Numbered from the stretch's first letter, positions 45,353 to 56,484 are shown. The stretch is DNA of 64,000 bases from Pseudoxanthomonas sangjuensis (GCF_010211755.1 NZ_PDWR01000003.1:117522-181521), one strand, 5' to 3'. The notes: generated by a model not told the origin, from the sequence alone. Numbers and translations are program-made.

Positions 45353-45669
45353 CAGAGAAGGAACCCCCAGTGTTCTGCCGCCATTCCCCTGTGAGGGGAA
45401 TTTTCGCAACCGCAGCGTGAAATCCCCGCTAAGGTTGGCACGGGGATCCGCCCCGGATGGCGCCGGAATCCTTAGGGTTTGAATATTTGCCGCGATCGCC
45501 GCGGTTTCGGCAGCCGGGCGGCAGGCTGCGCGGCGATGCGGAGTCTTCGGCCCATTCCCGACGCAAGCGGCGACGCGAGGCGACCGCCGCAACGACCCGG
45601 GGCCCATGCGGCATGGAAGCCGACCAAAAGAAAAGCCGGCAAGTTTCCTTGCCGGCTTTCCGTCGTGGA
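45353..45669. other. Non-coding stretch with two hairpins, between beta-helix gene and tRNA-Arg
   Basis: No gene is supported here. It contains ATTCCCCT-GTG-AGGGGAAT (45383-45401) and ATCCCCG...CGGGGAT with a 12-base loop (45422-45447), both in the upstream region of the beta-helix gene, and then the tRNA terminator at 45625-45659. The first hairpin lies about 30 bases before the beta-helix start and could act as an operator or in the mRNA leader. Confidence 0.45.
45625..45659 (-). terminator. Intrinsic terminator of the tRNA unit
   Basis: AAAGCCGGCAAG and CTTGCCGGCTTT form a 12-bp perfect stem with a 4-base loop; on the minus strand it is followed by a TTTTCTTTT run. It lies ten bases past the CCA end of tRNA-Arg, so it ends the tRNA transcript. 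Confidence 0.88.
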
Positions 45670-45746
45670 TGGCGCGCCCGGAGAGATTCGAACTCCCGAC
45701 CGCCTGGTTCGTAGCCAGGTACTCTATCCAGCTGAGCTACGGGCGC
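45670..45746 (-). tRNA. tRNA-Arg (anticodon ACG)
   Basis: Reads Arg CGU (and CGC/CGA when the first anticodon base is changed to inosine). The minus strand gives a 77-base cloverleaf: acceptor stem GCGCCCG pairs with CGGGCGC, D arm AGCTCAGCTGGATAGAGT, anticodon stem CCTGG/CCAGG with loop CTACGAA (anticodon ACG), T arm GGGAGTTCGAATCTCTC, discriminator G and encoded CCA. The terminator follows directly. Confidence 0.95.
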
Positions 45747-45812
45747 GTGAAAGAAGCGGAATTTTGCCTGAGGACCCGATCTTCCGTCAATCGTCCCAAG
45801 TAATTCCGACAC

Positions 45813-45905
45813 TGGCGGAGTGAGAGGGATTCGAACCCTCGATAGAGCTTTTGACCCTATACTCCCTTAGCAGGGGAGCCCCTTCGGCCTCTCGGGCATC
45901 ACTCC
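45813..45905 (-). tRNA. tRNA-Ser (anticodon GCT)
   Basis: Reads Ser AGC and AGU. The 93-base class II tRNA on the minus strand has acceptor stem GGAGTGA/TCACTCC, anticodon stem CTCCC/GGGAG with loop CTGCTAA (anticodon GCT), a long variable arm, T arm GAGGGTTCGAATCCCTC, discriminator G and encoded CCA. It lies 66 bases upstream of tRNA-Arg and probably shares its transcript. Confidence 0.95.
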
Positions 45906-45944
45906 GGGCGTGTCGGCCGCGGTTGCGCCGCGACACAAGCGACT

Positions 45945-45974
45945 AGGATACCGGATGGGCCGTACCCGCGGCAA
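45945..45974 (-). promoter_or_regulatory. Candidate promoter of the tRNA unit
   Basis: On the minus strand TTGCCG, an 18-base spacer and TATCCT end 39 bases before the tRNA-Ser 5' end. The hexamers match the sigma-70 consensus at four of six positions each; the location is right for a tRNA operon. Confidence 0.45.
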
Positions 45975-46027
45975 TCCGCGCATTGGATCGCACGGTGCGG
46001 AAGGATTCGAATTGGTACCGGGCCGGC

Positions 46028-46240
46028 TCAGTCGGAAGCGCTGGCTTCCGTGGCGGGCTGGGCGGCGTGGTTGTCCTCGCCGCGCTGGATGCGCTGGTAG
46101 ATTTCCTCGCGATGCACCGCGACGTCCTTCGGCGCGGTGATGCCGATGCGCACCTGGTTGCCCTTGACGCCGAGAACGGTGACCGTGACCGAATCTCCGA
46201 TCATCAGGGTTTCACCGACGCGGCGGGTCAGAATCAACAT
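46028..46240 (-). CDS. csrA: Carbon storage regulator CsrA
   Basis: A 70-residue RNA-binding dimer that acts on mRNAs with GGA motifs. The N-terminus [16 protein letters not shown] and the following [27 protein letters not shown] carry the conserved L4, R6, G11 and R44-type residues that contact RNA. The C-terminal tail ([17 protein letters not shown]) is slightly longer than in E. coli. Start ATG 46240 follows AAGGAGAA. It lies downstream of alaS, the usual xanthomonad position, and may regulate the EPS genes, which is inferred from its known role in biofilm and EPS control. Confidence 0.97.
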   Translation of the reverse strand: MLILTRRVGETLMIGDSVTVTVLGVKGNQVRIGITAPKDVAVHREEIYQRIQRGEDNHAAQPATEASASD

Positions 46241-46345
46241 GGTCGTTCTCCTTGATCCGGCAGGGTAATGCCGGGGGGCGCCCCGATCGGCAACTCGGTT
46301 GCCCGGGACGCTTCCAGATTTCGTACATAAACGTGAAGCATGGTA

Positions 46346-46377
46346 GCGGGGGTATGGAGCCCCCGCAAGCACGGGGG
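46346..46377. repeat. Mutually exclusive hairpins between alaS and csrA
   Basis: The segments GCGGGGG (46346-46352), CCCCCGC (46360-46366) and CGGGGG (46372-46377) allow the middle arm to pair with either neighbour (loops of 7 or 6 bases). There is no poly-T tract. They lie in the gap after alaS, 106-137 bases before the csrA start codon. Confidence 0.5.
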
Positions 46378-46425
46378 TCACGGCCTATTCCCCCCTGTTG
46401 GAGCACGCCGCAGCCCCGGATGGAT

Positions 46426-49080
<2,655 letters not shown>

Positions 49081-49240
49081 CTGGCTGGCGAGGTCTGGCG
49101 GGCAAGGGGGCATTGCCGATACCGTCCAGATGCGGACGAAGCAGCGGGCCGTCAACCCGGAAAAGGCCGTCAAGATTACCAAACCGGGCGGTCCCGCGGG
49201 CCCGGGATGCCCGCTTCCGCGGCCGACCGCGAAGGCGGCC

Positions 49241-49762
49241 CTATTCCGCGTCCCCGCGCAATGCCGCGCGGATGCTGTCGCCATCGAAGCCCCGCCGGAC
49301 CAGGAGGTCGCCGGCCTTGCGCCGTTGCGCCGCATCCCGTGGCCCGGCTGCGCCGAAACGGCGGCGGACCAGGTTGCGGGCGATCACGAGCCAGTCGCCA
49401 TCGAAGGCGTCCATCGCAGCGGCGATGGTTTCCCGGTCCAGGCCGTGCATGGCCAGTTCGGCACGGATATGCGCGGGGCCGTAACCATTGGCGGCACGGC
49501 TGCGGACCAGGAACTCGGCGAAACGCGCGTCGTCCTGCCAGCCTTCGCTGCTCATCCGTTCGACCGCGGCCGCGGCTTCGGCGGCATCGACGCCACGCGC
49601 GGTCAGTTTGCGGGTCAGCTCCTTGCGCGAATGCTCGCGGCGCACCAGCAGGCCGAGCGCGCGCTGCGCCGGCGTCGGCTCGGGGCGGCGCTTGCGTTGC
49701 CGGCTGGTCGCGGCGGTCTCGCCCTCGCCGGGAAGGCGGCCGAATTCGTCGCTGCCATTCAT
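49241..49762 (-). CDS. recX: RecA regulator RecX
   Basis: A 173-residue protein that controls RecA filament growth. Family features: [19 protein letters not shown], followed by repeated three-helix units ([47 protein letters not shown]). The N-terminus carries an Arg/Lys-rich stretch. The start at 49762 overlaps the TfoX-N gene stop by four bases, which places it in a unit that starts with recA. Standard length for RecX is about 150-170. Confidence 0.9.
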   Translation of the reverse strand: MNGSDEFGRLPGEGETAATSRQRKRRPEPTPAQRALGLLVRREHSRKELTRKLTARGVDAAEAAAAVERMSSEGWQDDARFAEFLVRSRAANGYGPAHIRAELAMHGLDRETIAAAMDAFDGDWLVIARNLVRRRFGAAGPRDAAQRRKAGDLLVRRGFDGDSIRAALRGDAE

Positions 49763-50163
49763 TTCCGTGTCGGCTTCCCGGCGGGCCCGGCGGTTGCCTT
49801 GCCGGCGACCTTGCCCGGCGGCTTGGTCGACCCGGCGGACTTCTTCGCCGGCCTGGGCTTCGGCGCCGGCAATGCGTCGGCGGTGGCCTGCAGTATCCGC
49901 TGCAGCAGTTCCGTGTCGTCGAGGAATTCGTCCAGTACGTAATAGTCCTTCGCCTCGGGATACGGCTTGCCCAGCGCGACCGTCGGCAACAGCGCGCGCC
50001 CGGCTGCGGTCGGTTTCAGCAGCAGGCTGTTGTCGCAGGCGAAAGCGACGACCTTGCCATCCAGGTACAGCCCGTACTCGCCGAACATGCGCTTGTACGC
50101 CAGCCGCGACCCGAAGCCGGTCTGTTCGTGCACGTATTCGATGTAGTCGCTGTCGGTGGCCAT
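49759..50163 (-). CDS. TfoX N-terminal domain protein
   Basis: A 134-residue protein with one TfoX N-terminal domain ([39 protein letters not shown], about residues 7-46) and a Lys/Pro/Ala-rich basic tail after residue 100 ([17 protein letters not shown]). The C-terminal TfoX domain of competence regulators is absent. The role is unknown; the basic tail suggests nucleic-acid binding. It lies between the YjbR-like gene (11-base gap) and recX (4-base overlap), so it is probably made along with recombination genes. Confidence 0.82.
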   Translation of the reverse strand: MATDSDYIEYVHEQTGFGSRLAYKRMFGEYGLYLDGKVVAFACDNSLLLKPTAAGRALLPTVALGKPYPEAKDYYVLDEFLDDTELLQRILQATADALPAPKPRPAKKSAGSTKPPGKVAGKATAGPAGKPTRK

Positions 50164-50174
50164 GGTCGCTCTCC

Positions 50175-50570
50175 TTATCGGTTCCCCGGTCCGCGCCCTG
50201 GCTCCACGGCGGCGGCGGCCCGCACCTCCGCCTGCCTGCGCTTCGGCAGGCCGGCCAGCGCCTTGTCGTACGACCAGCCAATCAGCTCCTTCAGGTAATC
50301 GGCCGGGACCGTGCGCACGTCGACGATGGTGACCCAATGGAAACGACCCATGTAACGCGCCGGCTTGATTCCGGGCACCCCGGTCAGCTCGAGGAAGCGC
50401 TCCGGCGTCACCCGGATGCTGAAGCGCCATTTCTCCGGCTCGCTGGTCTTGAAGTAGGCGAAGTACTTGTTGCCCACCGAATACAGCAGCACGTTGCTCG
50501 GCGGGCCGGCCAGCTTCGACGCGACGGCCGGGAAACGGCTGCAGAACGCCTTGACCGCGGCGACATCCAC
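50175..50570 (-). CDS. MmcQ/YjbR-family protein
   Basis: A 131-residue YjbR-fold protein: [23 protein letters not shown] at the start, [47 protein letters not shown] (the family's K/R-rich DNA-binding-like middle) and [24 protein letters not shown]. The start is uncertain: GTG 50570 fits the family's N-terminus, ATG 50654 is possible. It overlaps the recX/TfoX group by position only, with 11 bases to the next gene. The function of the family is not established; it resembles a CyaY/MotA-like DNA-binding fold. Confidence 0.75.
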   Translation of the reverse strand: MDVAAVKAFCSRFPAVASKLAGPPSNVLLYSVGNKYFAYFKTSEPEKWRFSIRVTPERFLELTGVPGIKPARYMGRFHWVTIVDVRTVPADYLKELIGWSYDKALAGLPKRRQAEVRAAAAVEPGRGPGNR

Positions 50571-50571
50571 G

Positions 50572-50733
50572 CTACACCCCGGCGACAGCCCGTGCCAACC
50601 GTCCGCGGCTGCCCGAGGGCACGGCCCCGAAGCCGAGACAACCGGGCATGGCAACGGCGCCTTCCGGCAGGATCGTGAACGATGCGTCGCGCACTCCCGG
50701 CGCGGACTTGAACCGGTCAGTCAGGCCGCACAT
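50572..50733 (-). CDS. Small ORF, hypothetical, 53 residues
   Basis: A 53-residue frame that begins MCGLTDRFKSAPGVRDASF and ends GRLARAVAGV. It has a strong Shine-Dalgarno (GGAAGGGAGAG, about six bases before ATG 50733) and its TAG stop is one base before the GTG proposed for the YjbR gene. It is not similar to any family I know. It may be a small peptide that couples translation to the YjbR gene, or a chance frame. Confidence 0.3.
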   Translation of the reverse strand: MCGLTDRFKSAPGVRDASFTILPEGAVAMPGCLGFGAVPSGSRGRLARAVAGV

Positions 50734-50871
50734 TGCGATCTCTCCCTTCCGGAGCAGAGACACGGCAAACGATAACGCTGCGGCGCCCGCGATGGCGAGG
50801 AACGGCATCTCCCGCCATGCGATCGACGAGCATCGACCTCCCGGTGCAAAAGGCTGGCGCATCCGGCAAGC

Positions 50872-50895
50872 AAAAAGGCCCCGCTTGCGCGGGGC
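50872..50895 (-). terminator. Intrinsic terminator of recA
   Basis: On the minus strand GCCCCGC, loop GCAA and GCGGGGC form a 7-bp stem followed by C and five T residues. It lies 95 bases past the recA stop codon, so recA transcripts would end here before the YjbR-TfoX-recX genes, unless reading through. Confidence 0.8.
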
Positions 50896-50930
50896 ATGAC
50901 GAGAAAAGGAGCGGATGGCGACATGTCCGG

Positions 50931-50956
50931 CATTCTCGCCCGCGCGGGCGGGAATG
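50931..50956. repeat. Large palindrome downstream of recA
   Basis: CATTC.CGCCCGCGCGGGCG.GAATG, a 26-base nearly perfect palindrome (only the two positions flanking the core differ in pairing), between the recA stop codon and the recA terminator. This pattern (CATTCCCGC...GCGGGAATG) is common as a dispersed REP element in GC-rich xanthomonads; no second copy was searched for here. Confidence 0.55.
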
Positions 50957-50990
50957 CCATGAAGATTTCCGTCCCTGGAGACAGGCATCC

Positions 50991-52022
<1,032 letters not shown>

Positions 52023-52199
52023 CGTGGTGTCCTCAGGTCTTGGAAATCGGGAATGGGGTCAGGCTAACGGCGGTGCATCGCATGGACTGAGACGCGCCGG
52101 CCTTGTCGAAGAAAATATTCCGCAGGAAAAACAGAAGGCATAGGCCGATGCCCGCGCGCGGTGTCGGAAAAGTCCTCGCCATGGCCTGCCCCGCCCGCC

Positions 52200-52841
52200 T
52201 CACCGGTTCGGCCTCACCAGGCCGCAGTACAGGCCCTCGATGGCGAAGTCCTGGTCCGGCTGCACCTCGATCGGCGCGTAGTCGGGGTTGCGCGGCAACA
52301 GGCGGATGCGGTCCTTGCCGATCTTCAGCAGCTTGACCGTGATTTCGTCGTCGACGCGCGCGACCACGATCTGGCCGCTGCGCGCATCGCGGGTGCGGTG
52401 CACGCCGATCAGGTCGCCGTCGAAAATGCCTTCGTCGCGCATCGAGTCGCCGCTGACCTTGAGCAGGTAGTCCGGCGATGGGTGGAAAAAGGCGCGGTCG
52501 AGCATCACGTAGCCGTGCGTGTCGGCATCGGCGCCGATCGGCGCGCCGGCAGCGACTCGGCCGAGGATAGGCAGGCGCAGCGCATCATCGTTGGCTGCCG
52601 ACAGCACCAGTTCCTGTTGCGGCGGTTGCGGTGCGTGCAGTAAGCGGATACCGCGGGCCCGGCCCTGCACTCGCTCGATGGCGCCGGCGGCTTCTAGTGC
52701 TTCGAGATGGTATTGCGCGGCACGCACCGACTTGAAGCCAAAAGCCCGCTGAACCTCGATCTGCGACGGTGGCATGCCCTCGCTAGCGATGCGCTCGGCG
52801 AGGAAGGCGAGAATAGCTTGTTGGGTGTCGCTCAGATCCAT
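52200..52841 (-). CDS. lexA: SOS repressor LexA
   Basis: A 213-residue repressor-protease. N-terminal winged helix (AILAFLAERIASEGMPPSQIEVQRAFGFKSVRAAQYHLEAL) and C-terminal peptidase: cleavage site A98-G99 in VAAGAP, catalytic Ser133 in GDSM and Lys170 in ITVK. The form, starting MDLSDTQQAILAF, is the Xanthomonas-type LexA whose box is TAGTAGTAATACTA rather than CTGT-N8-ACAG. ATG 52841 begins right after the -10 element, which predicts a leaderless message. recA follows 177 bases downstream. Confidence 0.95.
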   Translation of the reverse strand: MDLSDTQQAILAFLAERIASEGMPPSQIEVQRAFGFKSVRAAQYHLEALEAAGAIERVQGRARGIRLLHAPQPPQQELVLSAANDDALRLPILGRVAAGAPIGADADTHGYVMLDRAFFHPSPDYLLKVSGDSMRDEGIFDGDLIGVHRTRDARSGQIVVARVDDEITVKLLKIGKDRIRLLPRNPDYAPIEVQPDQDFAIEGLYCGLVRPNR

Positions 52842-52877
52842 ATAGGTAGTATTACTACTACCATCACACCCCGTCAA
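52842..52877 (-). promoter_or_regulatory. lexA promoter with overlapping LexA box
   Basis: On the minus strand TTGACG (52877-52872), a 17-base spacer and TAATAC (52854-52849) are followed by seven bases and then the lexA ATG. The box TAGTAGTAATACTACCTA (52860-52843) overlaps the -10. So the repressor covers RNA polymerase's melting site and, in the mRNA, there is no room for a ribosome-binding site: the transcript should start at or next to the A of ATG. Confidence 0.85.
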
Positions 52878-52897
52878 CCCGTCCAATCTTCCCGTAT

Positions 52898-52979
52898 TGC
52901 AAGCATCAAATTGAATTGATGCTTGCATTCTGACGAGCAGTCTAATATATTGCAAGCATTATCAGGAGGAGTGCTTGCA
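52898..52979 (+). promoter_or_regulatory. P63C gene promoter bracketed by two inverted repeats
   Basis: Operator 1 is TGCAAGCATCAA-6 bases-TTGATGCTTGCA (52898-52927). Operator 2 has arms TGCAAGCA (52951-52958) and TGCTTGCA (52972-52979), the last base being the A of ATG 52979, with the Shine-Dalgarno AGGAGG inside. A sigma-70-like promoter TTGCAT (52923-52928), 17-base spacer, TATATT (52946-52951) overlaps both. The centres of the two repeats are 52.5 bases apart (five helical turns). All this suggests a self-regulated gene. Confidence 0.75.
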
Positions 52980-54007
52980 TGAGTGCCAACGATCAGACTG
53001 TAGGTAAGGCGGCAGGCGGTCACGCCAGAGCTGCCGCGCTGACGCAATCAGAGAGGAAGGCAATTGCGAAAAAGGCTGCTGAAACAAGGTGGAAGCAACA
53101 AAGCCTCCCGAGGGCAACTCATGAGGGCGGCATCAAACTTGGGGAACTCGAAATTCCTTGTGCTGTTTTGGAGGACGGACGCCGACTCCTGACGCAAAGC
53201 GGTGTCATGCGCGCTTTGGGACGCGCGCGGCAGGCGAAAGGCCGCGGCCACTACGAAGCCGACGTTAATTTGCCTGCGTTCTTGACCGCGAAGAACCTTA
53301 AACCCTTTATTTCTAAGGATTTGGAGGTGACGTCAAGTCAGATTGAATTTCTGACCGCAAAGGGAACCAGAGCCTTCGGGTATAGCGCCGAACTATTGCC
53401 ACGGGTCTGTGACGTTTATTTGCAGGCTAGAGATGCTGGCGCACTGGATAAGAGACAGCAGCATGTAGCTGTGCAGGCGGAGATACTGATCCGTGCGTTG
53501 GCCCAAGTCGGCATCGTTGCCCTGATTGACGAGGCCACTGGCTATCAGGGAATCCGACCGCAAGACGCACTCCAAAAATATCTGGAGATGATCGTTCGCA
53601 AAGAGTTGGCGGCTTGGGCGAAACGCTTCCCAGATGAGTTCTACGAGAACATCTACAAACTGAAGGGATGGGTCTGGCCGGGGATACAGAAGAATAGGTA
53701 CAGCGTCGTCGCCCACTACACGCGGGATTTGGTCTATGAACGGATTGCTCCCTCGCTTCTTCAGGAACTGGAATCAAAAAATCCGAAGAACGAAAAAGGG
53801 GAAAGGAAAAGCAAATTCCATCAGTGGCTGACGGAAGACGTTGGGCATCCGATGTTGGCCCAACACTTGCATTCGCTCATCATGTTCCAGCGTCTAGCGA
53901 TTTCCAGTGGCTACGGCTGGAATCGCTTTGTGAAGATGGTGGATGCGGTACTTCCAAAGAAGGGGGCTACTTTGGAACTTCCTCTGAACGATCCTAACGC
54001 GCCTTAG
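52979..54007 (+). CDS. P63C-domain protein on a low-GC insertion
   Basis: A 342-residue protein of the P63C family, first known from phages and often found in genomic islands; no function is established. The N-terminus (KAAGGHARAAALTQSERKAIAKKAAETRW, about 9-37) is a common lead-in in phage-type regulatory proteins. The core GIKLGELEIPCAVLEDGRRLLTQSGVMRALGRARQAKG is the recognisable family part; the rest (EMIVRKELAAWAKRFPDEFYENIYKLKGW) resembles phage antirepressor-like domains. Codon use is visibly AT-richer than in every neighbour (AAA, AAT, TTG common), a sign of transfer. AGGAGG is nine bases before ATG. It is divergent from lexA and lies alone. Confidence 0.75.
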   Translation: MSANDQTVGKAAGGHARAAALTQSERKAIAKKAAETRWKQQSLPRATHEGGIKLGELEIPCAVLEDGRRLLTQSGVMRALGRARQAKGRGHYEADVNLPAFLTAKNLKPFISKDLEVTSSQIEFLTAKGTRAFGYSAELLPRVCDVYLQARDAGALDKRQQHVAVQAEILIRALAQVGIVALIDEATGYQGIRPQDALQKYLEMIVRKELAAWAKRFPDEFYENIYKLKGWVWPGIQKNRYSVVAHYTRDLVYERIAPSLLQELESKNPKNEKGERKSKFHQWLTEDVGHPMLAQHLHSLIMFQRLAISSGYGWNRFVKMVDAVLPKKGATLELPLNDPNAP

Positions 54008-54080
54008 CCGCCCTCTTCGCAATCTGAACGCTCAAGTATCCCGAATTTCAAACTGAGGCACTGCCGACCGATCCGATACC

Positions 54081-54108
54081 GTGGGTCGGGGGCATAGCCC
54101 CGACCTAC
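54081..54108. repeat. GTAG-headed palindrome (SMAG-like)
   Basis: On the minus strand the element begins GTAGGTCGGGG, has loop CTATG and closes CCCCCGACCCAC (arms GTCGGGG/CCCCGAC). Short palindromes with GTAG at one end are known as SMAG elements in Stenotrophomonas maltophilia. It lies just past the P63C gene and may end transcription between convergent genes, as there is no other candidate. Confidence 0.6.
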
Positions 54109-54210
54109 TGTTTGTTGCCATGGCTGGATACTCTGCAATTTACAGTGATGTCCCACGGGCGCAATGCCTTCGTGGAGATCGTGGCGAAGAGCATCGCCCC
54201 AAGAGCGCTC

Positions 54211-55896
54211 CTACCGGCGCCCGCCCCGCCACATCGAGAACAAAATCCACACCCCGCCCAGCGCGGCGCCGATGAACCCGGCCACGCCCACCCACAGCAT
54301 CCAGCGGCTGGAGAACCCGCCACCATTGCTGTGCATCACGATCGACGAGCCGATGATCAGTGCGGCGGTGATGATGCCCATGGTCAGCCGGTTCGCGGCG
54401 CGGTCGACCTTGTCGCCGAAGGCCTTCAGCGTGGTCACCTCGATCTGCAGGTGCAGCCGGCCGCGCCGCGCGTACTGCAGCAGCCGGTGCAGGTCGCGCG
54501 GCATGTCGCGCAGCAGGTCGACCACGTTGCCCAGCGCGCGCTTGCCGCGTCGCGCCACCGCGACCGGAGAGTAGCGCGCCAGCATCGCCCGCTCGAGGAA
54601 CGGCCGCGCCTCGCCGGCCATGTCGAAATCCGGATCGAGCTGGCGCCCCATGCCCTCCAGGGTCAGGAAGGCCTTGATCATCAACGCCAGTTCGGCCGGC
54701 AGGCTGAGCCCGTGCTCGCGCAGCAGCGCGGTCACGTCGACCAGCATCGCACCCATGCGCAGGTCCTTCAGCGGCACGCCGCGGTACTGGTCGACGAACA
54801 CGTCGACCGCTTCCTGCAGGCGCCCTTCGTCGATGTCGCCGCTGCCTTCGGTCCAGTCGACCAGCACGTCGGCGACGCTGCGCGAATCCTGCCCCACCAG
54901 TCCGTGCAACAGGCGCACGATCTGGAAGCGGCGCTGCTCGGACACCCGCCCGACCATGCCGAAGTCGATCACGCCGATCGCGCCGTCGGGCATGTAGAAG
55001 ATGTTGCCGGGGTGCGGATCGGCGTGGAAGAAGCCGTCCTCCAGCACCATCTTCAGCACGATGCCCGCGCCGGTGCGCGCCAGTTGCCGGCGGTCGAGCC
55101 CGGCGGCGTCGACCGCCGCCAGATCGCGGCCGGGGATGCCGTCCAGCATTTCCTGCACGTTGAGCCGCTCGCTGGTCCACTGCCAGTACACGCGCGGGAT
55201 GACGATTTCCCCGTGGCCGGCGAAATTGGCGGCGATGCGTTCGGCGCTGCGGCACTCGGCGGCGAAGTCGAGTTCGCGGCGCAGCGACACGCCGAACTGC
55301 TGCACGATCCGCACCGGCTGGTAGCGCCGCAGTTCGGGCAATTCGGCCTCGGCGATCTCGGCCAGGTGCCTGAGCAGGCGCAGGTCGGCTTCGATGGTGT
55401 CCCTGATCCCGGGCCGGCGCACCTTGAGCACCACGTCGGTGCCGTCGGCCAGCACCGCGCGGTGCGCCTGCGCCAGCGAGGCGGCCGCGATCGGCACAGG
55501 ATCGATCGCGGCGAAGACGTCGTCCGGGTCCTCGCCCAGGTCCTCGATCAGCTGCGGCAGGATGTCCTGGTAACGCAACGCGGGGACCGCGTTCTGCAGT
55601 TCGCTCAGCTCGGCGATCCAGGACGGCGGCAGCAGGTCGACGCGCGTGGCCAGCATCTGTCCCAGCTTGACGAAGCTGGGCCCCAGGTCCTGCAACGCGT
55701 GGCGGACGCGCGCAGGCACCTCGAGCTGCAGCAGGCCCTCCTCCGCCGCATGCCAGTGCAGCAGGTGGCCGGCGCGCTCCAGCGCCGCGGCCGCGCCGAT
55801 GCGCCGGACCACGTCGCCGAAGCCGTAGCGGATCAGCACCGAGGCGATTTCCTGCACGCGGCCGAGGTCGCGCATCGTGCCCAGCCTTTCCCACAT
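54211..55896 (-). CDS. AarF/UbiB-family atypical kinase
   Basis: A 561-residue membrane-linked ABC1/ADCK kinase-like protein thought to support ubiquinone synthesis. It has the KxGQ motif (LGPSFVKLGQMLATR), the Ala-rich loop (IAAASLAQAHRA), the catalytic HADPHPGN with IDFGMVGRVS, and two C-terminal membrane segments (MGIITAALIIGSSIV and LWVGVAGFIGAALGGVWILF). Length equals that of UbiB (about 546). GGAGAGG precedes ATG 55896. The other ubiquinone genes usually beside ubiB are not here, so it may be a second AarF-type copy. The TAG stop lies in a GTAG repeat. Confidence 0.88.
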   Translation of the reverse strand: MWERLGTMRDLGRVQEIASVLIRYGFGDVVRRIGAAAALERAGHLLHWHAAEEGLLQLEVPARVRHALQDLGPSFVKLGQMLATRVDLLPPSWIAELSELQNAVPALRYQDILPQLIEDLGEDPDDVFAAIDPVPIAAASLAQAHRAVLADGTDVVLKVRRPGIRDTIEADLRLLRHLAEIAEAELPELRRYQPVRIVQQFGVSLRRELDFAAECRSAERIAANFAGHGEIVIPRVYWQWTSERLNVQEMLDGIPGRDLAAVDAAGLDRRQLARTGAGIVLKMVLEDGFFHADPHPGNIFYMPDGAIGVIDFGMVGRVSEQRRFQIVRLLHGLVGQDSRSVADVLVDWTEGSGDIDEGRLQEAVDVFVDQYRGVPLKDLRMGAMLVDVTALLREHGLSLPAELALMIKAFLTLEGMGRQLDPDFDMAGEARPFLERAMLARYSPVAVARRGKRALGNVVDLLRDMPRDLHRLLQYARRGRLHLQIEVTTLKAFGDKVDRAANRLTMGIITAALIIGSSIVMHSNGGGFSSRWMLWVGVAGFIGAALGGVWILFSMWRGGRR

Positions 55897-55942
55897 CAGG
55901 CGCCTCTCCCGTCGCCGCCGGCAGCGTGCGCTCCGAACATGG

Positions 55943-56449
55943 CTACAGCGCCTCCAGTCCCCGCAGCGCGGCGGCAACGGTTTGCCGGCGCACCGCCTCG
56001 CGGTCGCCGTCGAAGCGGAACACCTCCGCCTTCGCATAGCCGCCGCGGCGCTTCCACGCCACCCAGACCGTGCCGACCGGTTTCTCCGGCGTGCCGCCGC
56101 TGGGCCCCGCGATGCCGGTGACCGCGACCGCGACCGTGGCGCCGGAATGGATCAGCGCGCCGGACACCATTTCGACCACGGTTTCGCGGCTGACCGCGCC
56201 GAAGTCCTCCAGCGTCTGCGGACGCCCGCCCAGCAGCGCCTGCTGGGCCTCGTAGCTGTACGCGGCCATGCCGCAATCGAACCAGTCGGACGAGCCGGCG
56301 ATGTCGGTCACGCACTTGGCGATCCAGCCGCCGGTGCAGCTTTCGGCGGTGACCAGATGGTCGTGGTTGTCGCGCAGGCGCGCGCCCAGCGCGGCGGCGA
56401 GTGCGGCGAGTTCGGCATCGGTGGGGATGTACGGGGCAACAGCCGGCAT
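55943..56449 (-). CDS. pncC: Nicotinamide-nucleotide amidohydrolase, CinA C-terminal type
   Basis: Deamidates nicotinamide mononucleotide to nicotinic acid mononucleotide. The 168-residue protein is the stand-alone CinA C-terminal domain: LVTAESCTGGWIAKCVTDIAGSSDWFDCGMAAYS with the conserved S (about residue 37), VVEMVSGALIHSGATVAVAVTGIAGPSGGTPEKPVGTVWVAW. It lacks the N-terminal MoaB-like half. A 12-bp hairpin ends five bases before the ATG and there is no visible Shine-Dalgarno. It precedes the AarF gene by 46 bases, forming a possible two-gene unit. In related genomes cinA is often next to lexA/recA, here separated by the P63C insertion and the kinase. Confidence 0.9.
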   Translation of the reverse strand: MPAVAPYIPTDAELAALAAALGARLRDNHDHLVTAESCTGGWIAKCVTDIAGSSDWFDCGMAAYSYEAQQALLGGRPQTLEDFGAVSRETVVEMVSGALIHSGATVAVAVTGIAGPSGGTPEKPVGTVWVAWKRRGGYAKAEVFRFDGDREAVRRQTVAAALRGLEAL

Positions 56450-56454
56450 GGGGA

Positions 56455-56484
56455 AACGGCACCGTCGTGGAGGACGGTGCCGTT
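56455..56484. repeat. Perfect 12-bp hairpin abutting the pncC start codon
   Basis: AACGGCACCGTC, loop GTGGAG, GACGGTGCCGTT. It lies in the 95-base gap between the TonB receptor stop and the pncC ATG (five bases away). On the minus strand the stem is followed by only two or three T, so it is a weak terminator at best; it would block ribosome access to pncC if in the same mRNA. Confidence 0.7.

Larger units (their letters stand above)
50571..50990. other. Gap between recA and the YjbR gene
   Basis: This 420-base stretch contains the recA terminator (50872-50895), a 26-base palindrome (50931-50956), and the doubtful small ORF (50572-50733). No other gene is supported. Confidence 0.5.

Noticed and set aside
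52023..52199. Separate LexA box before recA
   Set aside because: No sequence resembling TAGTAGTAATACTA is present in this gap.
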